From contig NZ_AVFL01000023.1 of NCBI RefSeq assembly GCF_000576635.1, positions 62,001 to 126,000 on the forward strand: a stretch of DNA of 64,000 nucleotides, given 5' to 3'. The position numbers were made by a program, and so were the translations under genes. Of the stretch, positions 42,438 through 50,545 are shown piece by piece. Below the pieces are notes generated by a model. The model ran no database searches and had not been told where the DNA came from. It saw nothing but the letters and a program-made list of their open reading frames with translations. The stretch comes from Skermanella stibiiresistens SB22. GTDB taxonomy: Bacteria; Pseudomonadota; Alphaproteobacteria; Azospirillales; Azospirillaceae. How positions within the stretch are numbered: position 1 is the first letter of the stretch; each line of letters opens with the position of its first letter.

Positions 42438-43592
42438 TCACGCCGGGTCGCCTTCGACCGGGAAGGCGGTCAGGTCGGTCGTTCCGAAGCGGAGGCCGAC
42501 CTGACCGCCGACCGGCCAGCGGGTGATCGCGTCGACGCCCGGCAGGCGGACGAGGATGCGGTCGCGCGACAGGGCCGGCGCCTCGACATAGACGTCGACA
42601 TGGCCGCCCTGGAAGATGTGGGTCGAGACGGTGCCCCGCAGGGTGCCGGCCTCGCCGGCGGGGGCGAGCTGGATGTGCTCCGGCCGGACGAACAGGTCGA
42701 TGGCGGCGCCGGACGCCACGTCGTTCAGGGGACCGGCCGGGACGATGACAGGGATGCCGCCGACGGTGGCCACCGCCTCGCTCGACTGGCGCGATCCCAA
42801 CCGGGCCTTCAGCACGTTGACATCGCCGACGAAGGACGCGACGAAGCGGTCGGCTGGGCGGCGGTAGATCTCGTCGGGGGTGGCGATCTGGCGGATGCGG
42901 CCGGCGGACATCACGGCGATGCGGTCGGACATGCTCAGCGCCTCGCCCTGGTCGTGGGTGACGAAGATCGTGGTGACGCCAAGTTCGCGTTGGATCTCCT
43001 TCAACTCGACCTGCATCGAGCCGCGCAGGTTCTTGTCCAGCGCGGAGAACGGCTCGTCGAGCAGCAGCACCTTGGGCCGGATCACCAAGGCGCGCGCCAG
43101 CGCCACCCGCTGCTGCTGGCCGCCCGACAGCTGGCGCGGCCTGCGGTCGGCGTAGCCTGTCAGCTTGACCAACGCCAGGGCCTGTTCCACCCGGCGGGCG
43201 ATCTCCGCCTTGGGCACGCCGCGCATGCGGAGGCCGTAGCCGATGTTCTTGGCCACGTCCATATGCGGGAACAGCGCGTAGTTCTGGAAGACGATGCCGA
43301 TCTCCCGCTTGTGGGCGGGGGTTTCGGTGACCAGCGTGCCGTCGATGAAGATCTCGCCGCCGTCTGTGTCCAGGAACCCCGCCACCAGGTTCAGCAGCGT
43401 CGTTTTTCCGCAGCCGGACGGTCCCAGCAGGGTCATGAACTCGCCGCTGGGGATCTTCAGCCAGGCCTCGTGGAGGGCGACCGAGCCGCCGAATTTCTTG
43501 GTGACGCCATCGAGTTGGACGGCGGCTCGACGGGGGGCGTCCTCGATCACCGGGGAGCCCGCCGGCATCGTCTTAGCGGCCCTGCTCGACAT
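42438..43592 (-). CDS. potA: ABC transporter ATP-binding protein (spermidine/putrescine type)
   Basis: Importer ATPase of 384 residues: Walker A GPSGCGKT (57-64), Q loop VFQNYALFP, signature LSGGQQQRVALARAL (~155-169), Walker B LLLDEPFSALD and the H loop VTHDQGEA. A C-terminal TOBE domain (~290-380) includes LFVRPEHIQLAP, as in PotA-like proteins. ATG 43592 overlaps the upstream permease gene by 20 bases. It is the last gene of the four-gene importer operon. The exact substrate (polyamine, or another small cationic or amino compound) cannot be read. Confidence 0.92.
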   Translation of the reverse strand: MSSRAAKTMPAGSPVIEDAPRRAAVQLDGVTKKFGGSVALHEAWLKIPSGEFMTLLGPSGCGKTTLLNLVAGFLDTDGGEIFIDGTLVTETPAHKREIGIVFQNYALFPHMDVAKNIGYGLRMRGVPKAEIARRVEQALALVKLTGYADRRPRQLSGGQQQRVALARALVIRPKVLLLDEPFSALDKNLRGSMQVELKEIQRELGVTTIFVTHDQGEALSMSDRIAVMSAGRIRQIATPDEIYRRPADRFVASFVGDVNVLKARLGSRQSSEAVATVGGIPVIVPAGPLNDVASGAAIDLFVRPEHIQLAPAGEAGTLRGTVSTHIFQGGHVDVYVEAPALSRDRILVRLPGVDAITRWPVGGQVGLRFGTTDLTAFPVEGDPA

Positions 43593-44391
43593 TCAACACC
43601 TTTCCAAGTCCGAGATAAGCGTTCGCGAGGCTGAGAAGCACGGCGGTGACCACGATGTAGATGACCGACAAGGCGGCCAGGGTCGGGTCGGCGTACTCGC
43701 GGACGTAGTTGTACATGGCGACCGGCAAGGTCTGGGTCGCCTGGGTGGTGACGAACAGCGAGGCCGTGAACTCGTTGAACGACAGGATCGCGGCGAACAG
43801 CCAGCCGCTGACCAGACCCGGCACCAGCAGCGGCAGCGTCACCGTCAGCAGGATCTTGAGCGGCGAGGCGCCCAGGCTGGCCGCCGCCAGTTCCAGCCGC
43901 GTGTCCAGGTTCTGGAGCGAGATGTAGGCGCAGCGCATCACGAAGGGCAGCACCAGCACCACGTGGCAGAACACGATCAGCGGATATCCCCGCGGCAGGC
44001 CGGTCTGCGCCGCCAGCATCAGCAGCCCAAGCCCGATGGTGAAGTGCGGTACGATCAGGGGCGACAGCAGCAGGCCTTCCAGCGCCCGCTTGAACTTGAA
44101 CTGGTAGCGGTTGATCGCGAAGGCGAAGGCCGCCCCCACCACCAGGGCGATGGTCGAGGCCCACAGCGTCACCGTCAGCCCGGCTTGGAAGCCCTTCTTG
44201 AAGTCGCCGTAAGAGACGGCCCGCTCGAACCAGCGGAACGAGTAGGCGCTGGGAGGAAAGGTGAGGATCGCCTTGGAATTGAAGGCGGCGATCGTGACCA
44301 CCACGGCGGGCAGGATGATGAAGCCCAGGATCGCGGCGATCAGGAGCTTGCCCGAGATCCCGAGCAGCCGTTGCGGCAGGGGTTGGCGCAT
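43573..44391 (-). CDS. potC: ABC transporter permease (PotC-like)
   Basis: Inner-membrane permease of 272 residues with six hydrophobic segments. The coupling-helix EAA-like motif is present (ELAAASLGASPLKILLTVTLPLL, ~171-193). FPPSAYSFRWFERAV (~40-54) is typical for the second permease of spermidine/putrescine-type importers. It starts one base after the stop of the upstream permease and overlaps the ATPase gene. Confidence 0.9.
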   Translation of the reverse strand: MRQPLPQRLLGISGKLLIAAILGFIILPAVVVTIAAFNSKAILTFPPSAYSFRWFERAVSYGDFKKGFQAGLTVTLWASTIALVVGAAFAFAINRYQFKFKRALEGLLLSPLIVPHFTIGLGLLMLAAQTGLPRGYPLIVFCHVVLVLPFVMRCAYISLQNLDTRLELAAASLGASPLKILLTVTLPLLVPGLVSGWLFAAILSFNEFTASLFVTTQATQTLPVAMYNYVREYADPTLAALSVIYIVVTAVLLSLANAYLGLGKVLNVEQGR

Positions 44392-44392
44392 C

Positions 44393-45244
44393 TCAGTGCT
44401 CCCCGAGCTTTTCGAGCGGGCGCATGACCCGTTTCAGCAACGCCAGCACCACCAGCGTCAGCGCCAGTCCGGCGACCGACAGGGTGGCGGCGAACGGAAA
44501 GTTGAACGAGGCGAAGCCCAGCTGGTAGACCAGCGTCGAGATCGTGTTGACCCTGCCGCCACCGATCAGCTGGGGTGTCGCGAAGGCGCTGAAGGTCCAG
44601 GCGAAGGCGGTCGTGACTCCCGCGATGATGCCAGGCATCGACAGCGGCAGCGTCACCGTCAGGAATGCCCGGATCGGACCGGCGCCCAGGCTTTCGGCCG
44701 CCTTCTCGTAGTCGCGGTCGATATGCGACAGCGCCGCCGCCAGCATGATCACCATGACCGGCAAGGTCACGTGGACCAGCGCCACGACGACCCCGAAACT
44801 GGTGAACATGAACTGCACGGGCTTCTGGATCAGCCCCAGTCCCATCAGCACGCTGTTGATGAAGCCGTTGTTGCCCAGCACGATCATCCAGGAATATGTC
44901 CGGACCACCTCGCCCAGGAACAGCGGCGTCACGGCGATGATCAGGATCACCGACTTCAGCGCCTTGTTGCGGGTCCGGACCAGGGCGTAGGCCAGCGGAT
45001 AGCCCAGCAGCAGGGTTATCACGGCGGTCTCGAAGCACAGCGCCACGGTCTGCAGGAAGGCGCTGCCGTAGATCGGCTTCAGCAGGTCGGCGAAGTTGCC
45101 GAGCGTGAAGCCGCCGACGTCGAGCGATCCCGGGATGTAGGCCCGCAGGCTGTACTGGAAGACCGCCGCTAGGGCGGCGGCGAGCCCAAGCGCCACCAGC
45201 CCCGCCGGAGAGACGAACCAGCCGAGGAAGGGTCGTCGTGTCAT
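44393..45244 (-). CDS. potB: ABC transporter permease (PotB-like)
   Basis: Inner-membrane permease, 283 residues, six hydrophobic segments, with the EAA-like loop KAAESLGAGPIRAFLTVTLP (~180-199). The first periplasmic segment is short, as in PotB types. ATG 45244 is preferred to the TTG directly before it. It lies 22 bases downstream of the binding-protein gene, so the order is binding protein, permease, permease, ATPase on the minus strand. Confidence 0.9.
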   Translation of the reverse strand: MTRRPFLGWFVSPAGLVALGLAAALAAVFQYSLRAYIPGSLDVGGFTLGNFADLLKPIYGSAFLQTVALCFETAVITLLLGYPLAYALVRTRNKALKSVILIIAVTPLFLGEVVRTYSWMIVLGNNGFINSVLMGLGLIQKPVQFMFTSFGVVVALVHVTLPVMVIMLAAALSHIDRDYEKAAESLGAGPIRAFLTVTLPLSMPGIIAGVTTAFAWTFSAFATPQLIGGGRVNTISTLVYQLGFASFNFPFAATLSVAGLALTLVVLALLKRVMRPLEKLGEH

Positions 45245-45266
45245 CAATTCAAACCCGGTGTGGGGA

Positions 45267-46298
45267 TCAGCGTGAGATCATGTTTTCGGCGAACCACTTC
45301 CGCCACTCGGCGGTCTTCTCCGCGCGGAGCTTGTGGTCGATCACGATCGCCTGGCTGTTCCACTGCTCGGCCTTGGTGAAGACGCCGGGCAAGGCGGCGG
45401 TCTCGGCGTCGACCTTGGCGTTGAGCACGACGGGGCTGCCCTTCTTGATCTCGGCGATCTTGGCCTGGACCTCGGGGTCGAGCGCGGTGTTGATGAATTT
45501 ATAGGCAAGCTCGGCGTTCTTCGAGCCCTTCATGATTGCCATGGTGTCGACGCCCAGAATGGCGCCCTCCTTCGGCACGACCAGTTTGATGTCGACGCCC
45601 TGGTCGATCATGTAATAGGCGTTCATCGATAGCACGACCTGCACCGGCGTCTCGCCGGTGGCGAAAAGCTGCTGGCTGTTGGCATCGTTGGTGTAGAACG
45701 CCTTGAAGTTGGGCTTCAGCTCCAGGAGCTTGGGCTGACCCTTCTCCCAGGTGGCGGCGTCGGCACCCGACAGCAGCGCCGCGACGTTGATGATGTGGCT
45801 GGGATCGAAGTCGGGGGCGGCCAGCATGCCCTTGAGCTTGGGCGACCACAGGTCCTGCCAGCTGGAGAAGGTCACGCCCTCGGGCACCAGGTCGGGGCGG
45901 TAGCCGATCGTGTAGACATAGGCCCAGGAGCCGATGTGGTACGGGCTGATCTTGGCCTGTTCCACCAGGTTGGCGGCGTTCGGAACCTTGGACAGGTCCA
46001 GCGTCTCGTAGAGCTCGTCGGAGGCGTAGAGCCAACCGACATGGGAGGTCGTGAAGGTGATGTCGCTTTCCGGCGCGCCCTTGGCGAGCTTGGCCTTGTT
46101 CAGCCGGTCCATGGTGCCGCCGGTCACGTATTCGACCTCGACGCCGGTATCGGCGGTGAACTTCTGGCCGATCGCCTCGTCGATCAGGTCGCGGAAGCTG
46201 CCGCCCCAGGTGCTGACCACCAGCTTGTCGGCGGCCTGCGCCGGAACGACGGCCAGGATGGCTGCCGCCAACCCCATGGCGATGAAATGCGGCTTCAT
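45267..46298 (-). CDS. potD: Extracellular solute-binding protein (PotD/F-like)
   Basis: Periplasmic binding protein of 343 residues with a signal peptide cleaved after PAQA (~22; hydrophobic core MGLAAAILAVV). The mature start DKLVVSTWGGSFRDLIDEAI (~24-43) and TADTGVEVEYVTGGT (~49-63) are the PotD-like cluster D fold signature. It heads the importer operon; 250 bases of AT-richer DNA lie upstream and should contain the promoter. Ligand unknown, with polyamine only the family default. Confidence 0.9.
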   Translation of the reverse strand: MKPHFIAMGLAAAILAVVPAQAADKLVVSTWGGSFRDLIDEAIGQKFTADTGVEVEYVTGGTMDRLNKAKLAKGAPESDITFTTSHVGWLYASDELYETLDLSKVPNAANLVEQAKISPYHIGSWAYVYTIGYRPDLVPEGVTFSSWQDLWSPKLKGMLAAPDFDPSHIINVAALLSGADAATWEKGQPKLLELKPNFKAFYTNDANSQQLFATGETPVQVVLSMNAYYMIDQGVDIKLVVPKEGAILGVDTMAIMKGSKNAELAYKFINTALDPEVQAKIAEIKKGSPVVLNAKVDAETAALPGVFTKAEQWNSQAIVIDHKLRAEKTAEWRKWFAENMISR

Positions 46299-46550
46299 GT
46301 CTGTCTTCCCCTGTTGCCTGTACCCTGAAATTCGTTAGCTAAGAAAATAGCAAGGATTGTGCCAGTTGAATGAATGAGAGTGTGACAGGGATTGGGGTGA
46401 TGTCAGAAATGATGGATGCACAAATATTGATCTTCATCGCCTTAGGAATGAACAAGATCCAATGTTGTTAATTCTGTGTTTTAGGGTACGGAAAAAACAC
46501 CCGCGAACCTTTAGGTCTGCGGTTTCATTTACTTCATTATTAGTGTTGCC
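46299..46550. promoter_or_regulatory. Upstream region of the ABC importer operon
   Basis: Markedly more AT-rich than its surroundings (for example around 46330-46500), with no credible gene. It precedes the binding-protein start and therefore probably contains the operon promoter and regulator sites. No defined operator could be picked out. It ends at a REP doublet. Confidence 0.4.
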
Positions 46551-46628
46551 GTAGGTCGGCTAGAGCGAAGCGGCAGCCGACATCGACGTGCCGGCTTGTC
46601 GGGTGCCGCTTCGCTTTACCCGACCTAC
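46551..46628. repeat. REP doublet (REPIN-like palindrome), copy 2, chimeric
   Basis: Two 31-base REP arms, both with GTAG heads, in opposite orientation. The left arm carries the C/G variant (GTCGGCT...AGCCGAC) and the right arm the G/C variant (GTCGGGT...ACCCGAC), so each arm can fold alone while arm-to-arm pairing has three mismatches (arm positions 10, 12 and 26). The TAG stop codon of the flavin reductase gene (46625-46627) lies inside the right arm. Confidence 0.9.
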
Positions 46629-47152
46629 GGCTCGCATGACATCGCGTCCAGACGCCGGTAGGCCCGGTTGGAGAAGACCAGCGGCTCGGAGGGAGCCGTC
46701 GCCAGCGCCAGCACCTCGCCGGCGATGATGCGGTGGGAGCCGAAGTCGAACACCTTGGCGACCCGGCAGTCGAAGCCGCACAGCGCGCCGTCGAGCACCG
46801 GGGCGCCGGTCTCCAGCAGTGACCAGGAGCCGGCGGCGAAGCGGTCGTCCCGCAATTCCGGGATGGCGCCCGCGAAGCTGTCGGCGACGCGCGTTTGGTC
46901 CTGCCGCAGGACGTTGGCGCAGAACACGCCGTTGGCCAGCAGGGTTTCCAGCGCCTTGCTCCTGTTGTGGACGCAGAGCACGACCGAGGGCGGCTCCATG
47001 GACAGCGAGCAGAGCGTCGAGACGGTCAGTCCCGCGCGGCCCTGGGCGCCGTCGGTCGTCACCACCGCGACGCCGGAGGCGGTCAGGCGCATCGCCTCGC
47101 GGAACAGCGCCGGATCGACGGGGCGCGCGGCGGACACGGTCTCCGCGATCAT
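46625..47152 (-). CDS. Flavin reductase family protein (HpaC-like)
   Basis: NAD(P)H:flavin oxidoreductase of 175 residues that supplies reduced FAD/FMN to a partner monooxygenase. Visible are FREAMRLTASGVAVVTTDGA (~17-36), GLTVSTLCSLSMEPPSVVLC (~42-61) and FDFGSHRIIAGEV (~135-147), the family flavin-binding parts. The ATG overlaps the stop of the HpaB-like gene by four bases, so the two are made together. Its own stop codon is provided by a REP doublet, which suggests the original C-terminus may have been altered by insertion. Confidence 0.9.
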   Translation of the reverse strand: MIAETVSAARPVDPALFREAMRLTASGVAVVTTDGAQGRAGLTVSTLCSLSMEPPSVVLCVHNRSKALETLLANGVFCANVLRQDQTRVADSFAGAIPELRDDRFAAGSWSLLETGAPVLDGALCGFDCRVAKVFDFGSHRIIAGEVLALATAPSEPLVFSNRAYRRLDAMSCEP

Positions 47153-48603
47153 TGCGGCCGTCCCGTCACCTTATCCGACAGGTCGGCGGCCTTCCGGACG
47201 AAGTCGAGCGGGCCGGAGAAGTCGAAGCTGTTGTAGACGGCGGCCAAGTGGTTGAAGTGCGGCGCCTGGGCGAACTGGACGAAGGTCAGCCTGTGGCCGG
47301 CGTAGTCGGAGTTCAGCAGGTCGCGGCCGAAGGCCAGCAGCTTGCGGCGGTCCTCCGCCTCCCATTCCTCGTTCAGCGTATAGAACTTGTTGAGCCAGCC
47401 CGACGTGCCGGGCGAATTGAACGCCGCCGCGTTGGGGGTGACGCAGATCTGGCCACCGCACAGCTCGCGGGCGATGTGCATCATGTTCGGCAGGTTGGAG
47501 CAGCCGAACACCCGGCCGGCGTAGAGCATCGACTGTTGCGGCATCAGCAATCCGCCGGGGCTGCGTTCGGCCATCGCGATCGAGGCGGTCAGGTGGGCGT
47601 TGATGCCCTCGCGGTAGCAAACCAGATCGGCCAGCTTCTCGCGGACCGACTGGAGCTTGTCCAACCCGGTCTGCTTGGCGTTCCACATGGCGGTGCCGAT
47701 CATCATGTCGGCGACGTAGAGCAGGCGGAGGACGTAGGGGAACGCCGAATAACGGTGCAGGGTGCTCCGGACGAACTGGGCCGCCTTGGTGTGGCGGTAG
47801 AAGAAGACGTCCTCCCACGGGATCAGCACGTCGTCGAACACGACCAGCGCCTCGACCTCGTCGAACTTGTTGGCGAGCGGATAATCCGCCGGGTCGCCGC
47901 GTCCCGCGAAACCGGCGCGGCAGATGTGCCGCACGCCGGGGGCGCCCATCTTGACGATGCAGCCTACGGCGTAGTCGGACAACTTGTCGTTGGCCCAGGC
48001 GCCGACGGTGGGCTTGAGATAGGCTTGGTCGGCGTAGGCCGCCGCCGTCTCGTACTTGGCGCCCCGGATGACGATGCCGGCGTCGGTCTCGCGGGTGACG
48101 TGGACCATCAGGTCCGGGTCCTGGTCCTGCGGCGCCCGCGACCGGTCGCCCTTGGGGTCCGTGTTGGCCGAGACGTGGAAGACGTCCTTCTCGATCACCG
48201 CCCGGATGTGGTGGTCGATGTTGTCGGAGAACCGGGGGTCGATCTCGGCCAGCACGTCGCGCCCGTCCTGCAGCGACCACATCTCGCCGATCGTCTCGTC
48301 GCCGACGCGGGTGACGACGCCGCCGATGTCCTTCATCACGGCGTCGACGGCGGCGATCTTGTCGCTCCAGTCCTTCTGTTCGGTCGGCGGGCGGTAGAAG
48401 ACCGAGTGGCGCTGGTTGTCCTCGACATAGGAGAGGGTGGCCCGGTGGGCCTCCTCGTGCGCCATGTCGTACATGCGCGCCTTGACGTCGATGATCGGTT
48501 TGAGGGCGGGATGCTTGGTGACGTCGGCGACCTTCTCGCCATCGATCCAGACCTCTCGGCCGTCGCGCAAGCCAGCCCGATATTCATCGCCCGTACGGAT
48601 CAT
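47149..48603 (-). CDS. 4-hydroxyphenylacetate 3-monooxygenase-like FADH2-dependent hydroxylase (HpaB family)
   Basis: Two-component flavin monooxygenase, large subunit of 484 residues with the acyl-CoA-dehydrogenase fold. MIRTGDEYRAGLRDGREVWI at the N-terminus, FVRSTLHRYSAFPYVLRLLY (~280-299) and GSLL-like PQQSMLYAGRVFG (~358-370) are HpaB-family features. It would hydroxylate a phenolic ring using FADH2 from the HpaC-like partner. ATG 48603 has GGGAG eight bases upstream. No hpaG/E/D/F/H catabolic genes follow, so the natural phenol is unknown. The divergent LysR gene starts 91 bases away. Confidence 0.88.
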   Translation of the reverse strand: MIRTGDEYRAGLRDGREVWIDGEKVADVTKHPALKPIIDVKARMYDMAHEEAHRATLSYVEDNQRHSVFYRPPTEQKDWSDKIAAVDAVMKDIGGVVTRVGDETIGEMWSLQDGRDVLAEIDPRFSDNIDHHIRAVIEKDVFHVSANTDPKGDRSRAPQDQDPDLMVHVTRETDAGIVIRGAKYETAAAYADQAYLKPTVGAWANDKLSDYAVGCIVKMGAPGVRHICRAGFAGRGDPADYPLANKFDEVEALVVFDDVLIPWEDVFFYRHTKAAQFVRSTLHRYSAFPYVLRLLYVADMMIGTAMWNAKQTGLDKLQSVREKLADLVCYREGINAHLTASIAMAERSPGGLLMPQQSMLYAGRVFGCSNLPNMMHIARELCGGQICVTPNAAAFNSPGTSGWLNKFYTLNEEWEAEDRRKLLAFGRDLLNSDYAGHRLTFVQFAQAPHFNHLAAVYNSFDFSGPLDFVRKAADLSDKVTGRPQ

Positions 48604-48694
48604 CACGCTCTCCCACAATCATCTAGACCAATGGTGCACCGCACTTTAGCATCGGGAAAATATTTTTAGCTTTTCATCTGGATTGGAAAAGCCA

Positions 48695-49657
48695 ATGCAC
48701 CTGTCGATCCGGGTCCTGCGCTATGTGGTCGAAACCGCCGACGCCGGCAGCGTGACGGAGGCGGCGAAGCGGCTGAACGTGTCGCAGCCGTCCGTGTCCA
48801 CCGCCGTGGCGCAGGTGGAGGCGGAACTGGGGGTTCAGATCTTCGTCCGTCATCACGCGCGCGGCGTCTCGCTGTCGGCGGCGGGGCAGAAGTTCGTCAA
48901 TGACGCCCGCCTGCTGCTCACCCATTTCCGGGACTTCGCCCAGAATGCCCAGACGCTGGGCGACGCGCTGCGCGGCGAGATCATGGTCGGGAGCTTCGTG
49001 ACGTTGGCGGCGCGGTTCATGCCGGGGCTGCTGTCCGGCTTCGCGCGGCGGGCGCCGGGCATCTCGGTTCGGCTGGAGGAGGGCGACCAGAAGGATATCC
49101 TGGAGGGGCTGACCAGCGGCCGGACCGAGATCGCGGTGTCGTACTCGTTCTCGGTGCCGGACGAGATCCTGGGGGAGCGGTTGGCCGACCTGCCGCCCCA
49201 TGTGATCGTCTCGGCCGATCATCCGCTGGCGCGGCGGAAGCGGGTCAGCCTGACGGAGTTCGCGGACGAGCCGTTCATCCTGCTCGACCTGCCCCATTCG
49301 CGGGATTATTTCCAAGGCTTGTTCGCCGCCTGCGGGATGGAGCCGCGGGTCGGGATGCGCTCGCGATCGTACGAGCTGATCCGGGGGCTGGTCGGCCACG
49401 GGCACGGCTACGCGATCTTCAACGTCGTGCCCCGGACGATGATCGGCTATGACGGCAGCCGGATCGCCGTGCTGCCGATCATCGAGCCGCTGGCTCCCAC
49501 CCACATCACCAGCCTGCGCCTGCGCCGCCAGTCGGTGCGGCCGGCGGTCCAGGCCTTCGCCGACTTCCTGCGCGAGGCCTTCGCCCCCGGCGGCGTCTTC
49601 GAGCCGGGATCAATAGCCCCGCCGCGGATCGACGCGGTGGAGGACCTCCCGGCCTGA
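48695..49657 (+). CDS. LysR family transcriptional regulator
   Basis: LysR-type regulator, 320 residues: N-terminal winged HTH (RYVVETADAGSVTEAAKRLN, then VSQPSVSTAVAQVEAELGVQ, ~8-50) and a periplasmic-binding-like effector domain (~90-300). It is divergent from the hydroxylase genes over a 91-base gap containing the palindrome GGTGCACC (48633-48640), so it probably activates them in response to the aromatic substrate. ATG 48695 is preferred to TTG 48683. Its 3' end overlaps the convergent dehydrogenase gene by 48 bases. Confidence 0.9.
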   Translation: MHLSIRVLRYVVETADAGSVTEAAKRLNVSQPSVSTAVAQVEAELGVQIFVRHHARGVSLSAAGQKFVNDARLLLTHFRDFAQNAQTLGDALRGEIMVGSFVTLAARFMPGLLSGFARRAPGISVRLEEGDQKDILEGLTSGRTEIAVSYSFSVPDEILGERLADLPPHVIVSADHPLARRKRVSLTEFADEPFILLDLPHSRDYFQGLFAACGMEPRVGMRSRSYELIRGLVGHGHGYAIFNVVPRTMIGYDGSRIAVLPIIEPLAPTHITSLRLRRQSVRPAVQAFADFLREAFAPGGVFEPGSIAPPRIDAVEDLPA

Positions 49658-50545
49658 GCGGATGCGGCGGATGTTCTCAGCGATCTGGCGCGCCGCCGAT
49701 TTAGGGATGGCGACCGAGGCCAGATGCGGCGTGATCAGCACGTTCCCCATGGCCCACAAGGGATTGTCGGGCGACAGGGGTTCGCGCTCGAACACGTCCA
49801 GGGTCGCCTCCGCGATGCTGCCGTCGGTCAGCGCCGCGATCATCGCCGCCTCGTCCACCACGGCGCCGCGCGACACGTTGATCAGCTTGGCCCCCGGCGG
49901 CAGCAATGCCAGGTGGCGGGCGTCGAGCAGCCCGTCGGTCTCCGGCGTCAGCGGCAGCATCACCACCAGGATGTCGGAGCGGGCGAGAAAGTCCGGCAAC
50001 TCGTCCGGCCCCGCCATGCAGGCGATGCCGTCGAGGTTCTTGCGCGTTCGCGACCAGCCGGCGACGTCGAAGCCCTGGCGCGCCAGTTCCAGGGCGGCCG
50101 CCGCTCCCAGTTCGCCGAGGCCAAGCACGCCGACGCGGGTCGTCTCCGGGCCGCGCGGGTGGATGTAGTGCCAGCGCCGCTCGCGCTGGGCGCGTTCGAA
50201 GATGTGGATGTCGCGGGCGTAGCGCAGCACGGCGAACAGCACGTAGCCGGCCATCATCCGTGCCATCTCCGGGTCGGACAGGCGGGTGATCGGCACGTCG
50301 GGCAGGTCGGTCCGCCCGACCAGCGCGTCGACCCCGGCTCCCAGGTTGACCACCAGGGACAACGACGGGTAGTCGGCGAAGAAGCCGTGGGGCGGTTTCC
50401 AGACCAGCGAGTAGCGGACGCTGGCGGGGTCGTCGATCTCGTCGGCCCGCCGCACCGCCAAGTCCGGCAATTCCGCTTCGAGGAACCCGCGCCAGATCTC
50501 CAGCTTGTCGAACTGGCTGTGGAAGACCATGGTTTCCCGGGTCAT
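49610..50545 (-). CDS. D-2-hydroxyacid dehydrogenase (GhrA-like glyoxylate/hydroxypyruvate reductase)
   Basis: NAD(P)-dependent reductase of 311 residues. It has the dinucleotide loop VGVLGLGELGAAAALELA (~137-154), the substrate-binding Arg in NVSRGAVVDE (~225-234), the acid in DVFEREPLSPDNPLW (~252-266) and the catalytic His in LITPHLASVA (~273-282). The subgroup resembles GhrA. ATG 50545 overlaps the stop of the AroQ-like gene (ATGA), so the pair is translationally coupled. A much longer upstream open frame is a shadow of that gene. Confidence 0.9.
   Translation of the reverse strand: MTRETMVFHSQFDKLEIWRGFLEAELPDLAVRRADEIDDPASVRYSLVWKPPHGFFADYPSLSLVVNLGAGVDALVGRTDLPDVPITRLSDPEMARMMAGYVLFAVLRYARDIHIFERAQRERRWHYIHPRGPETTRVGVLGLGELGAAAALELARQGFDVAGWSRTRKNLDGIACMAGPDELPDFLARSDILVVMLPLTPETDGLLDARHLALLPPGAKLINVSRGAVVDEAAMIAALTDGSIAEATLDVFEREPLSPDNPLWAMGNVLITPHLASVAIPKSAARQIAENIRRIRSGREVLHRVDPRRGY

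Noticed and set aside
45267-46298. PotD-like protein as TRAP binding subunit
   Set aside because: It belongs to the adjacent ABC importer operon, with permeases and ATPase of the same type.
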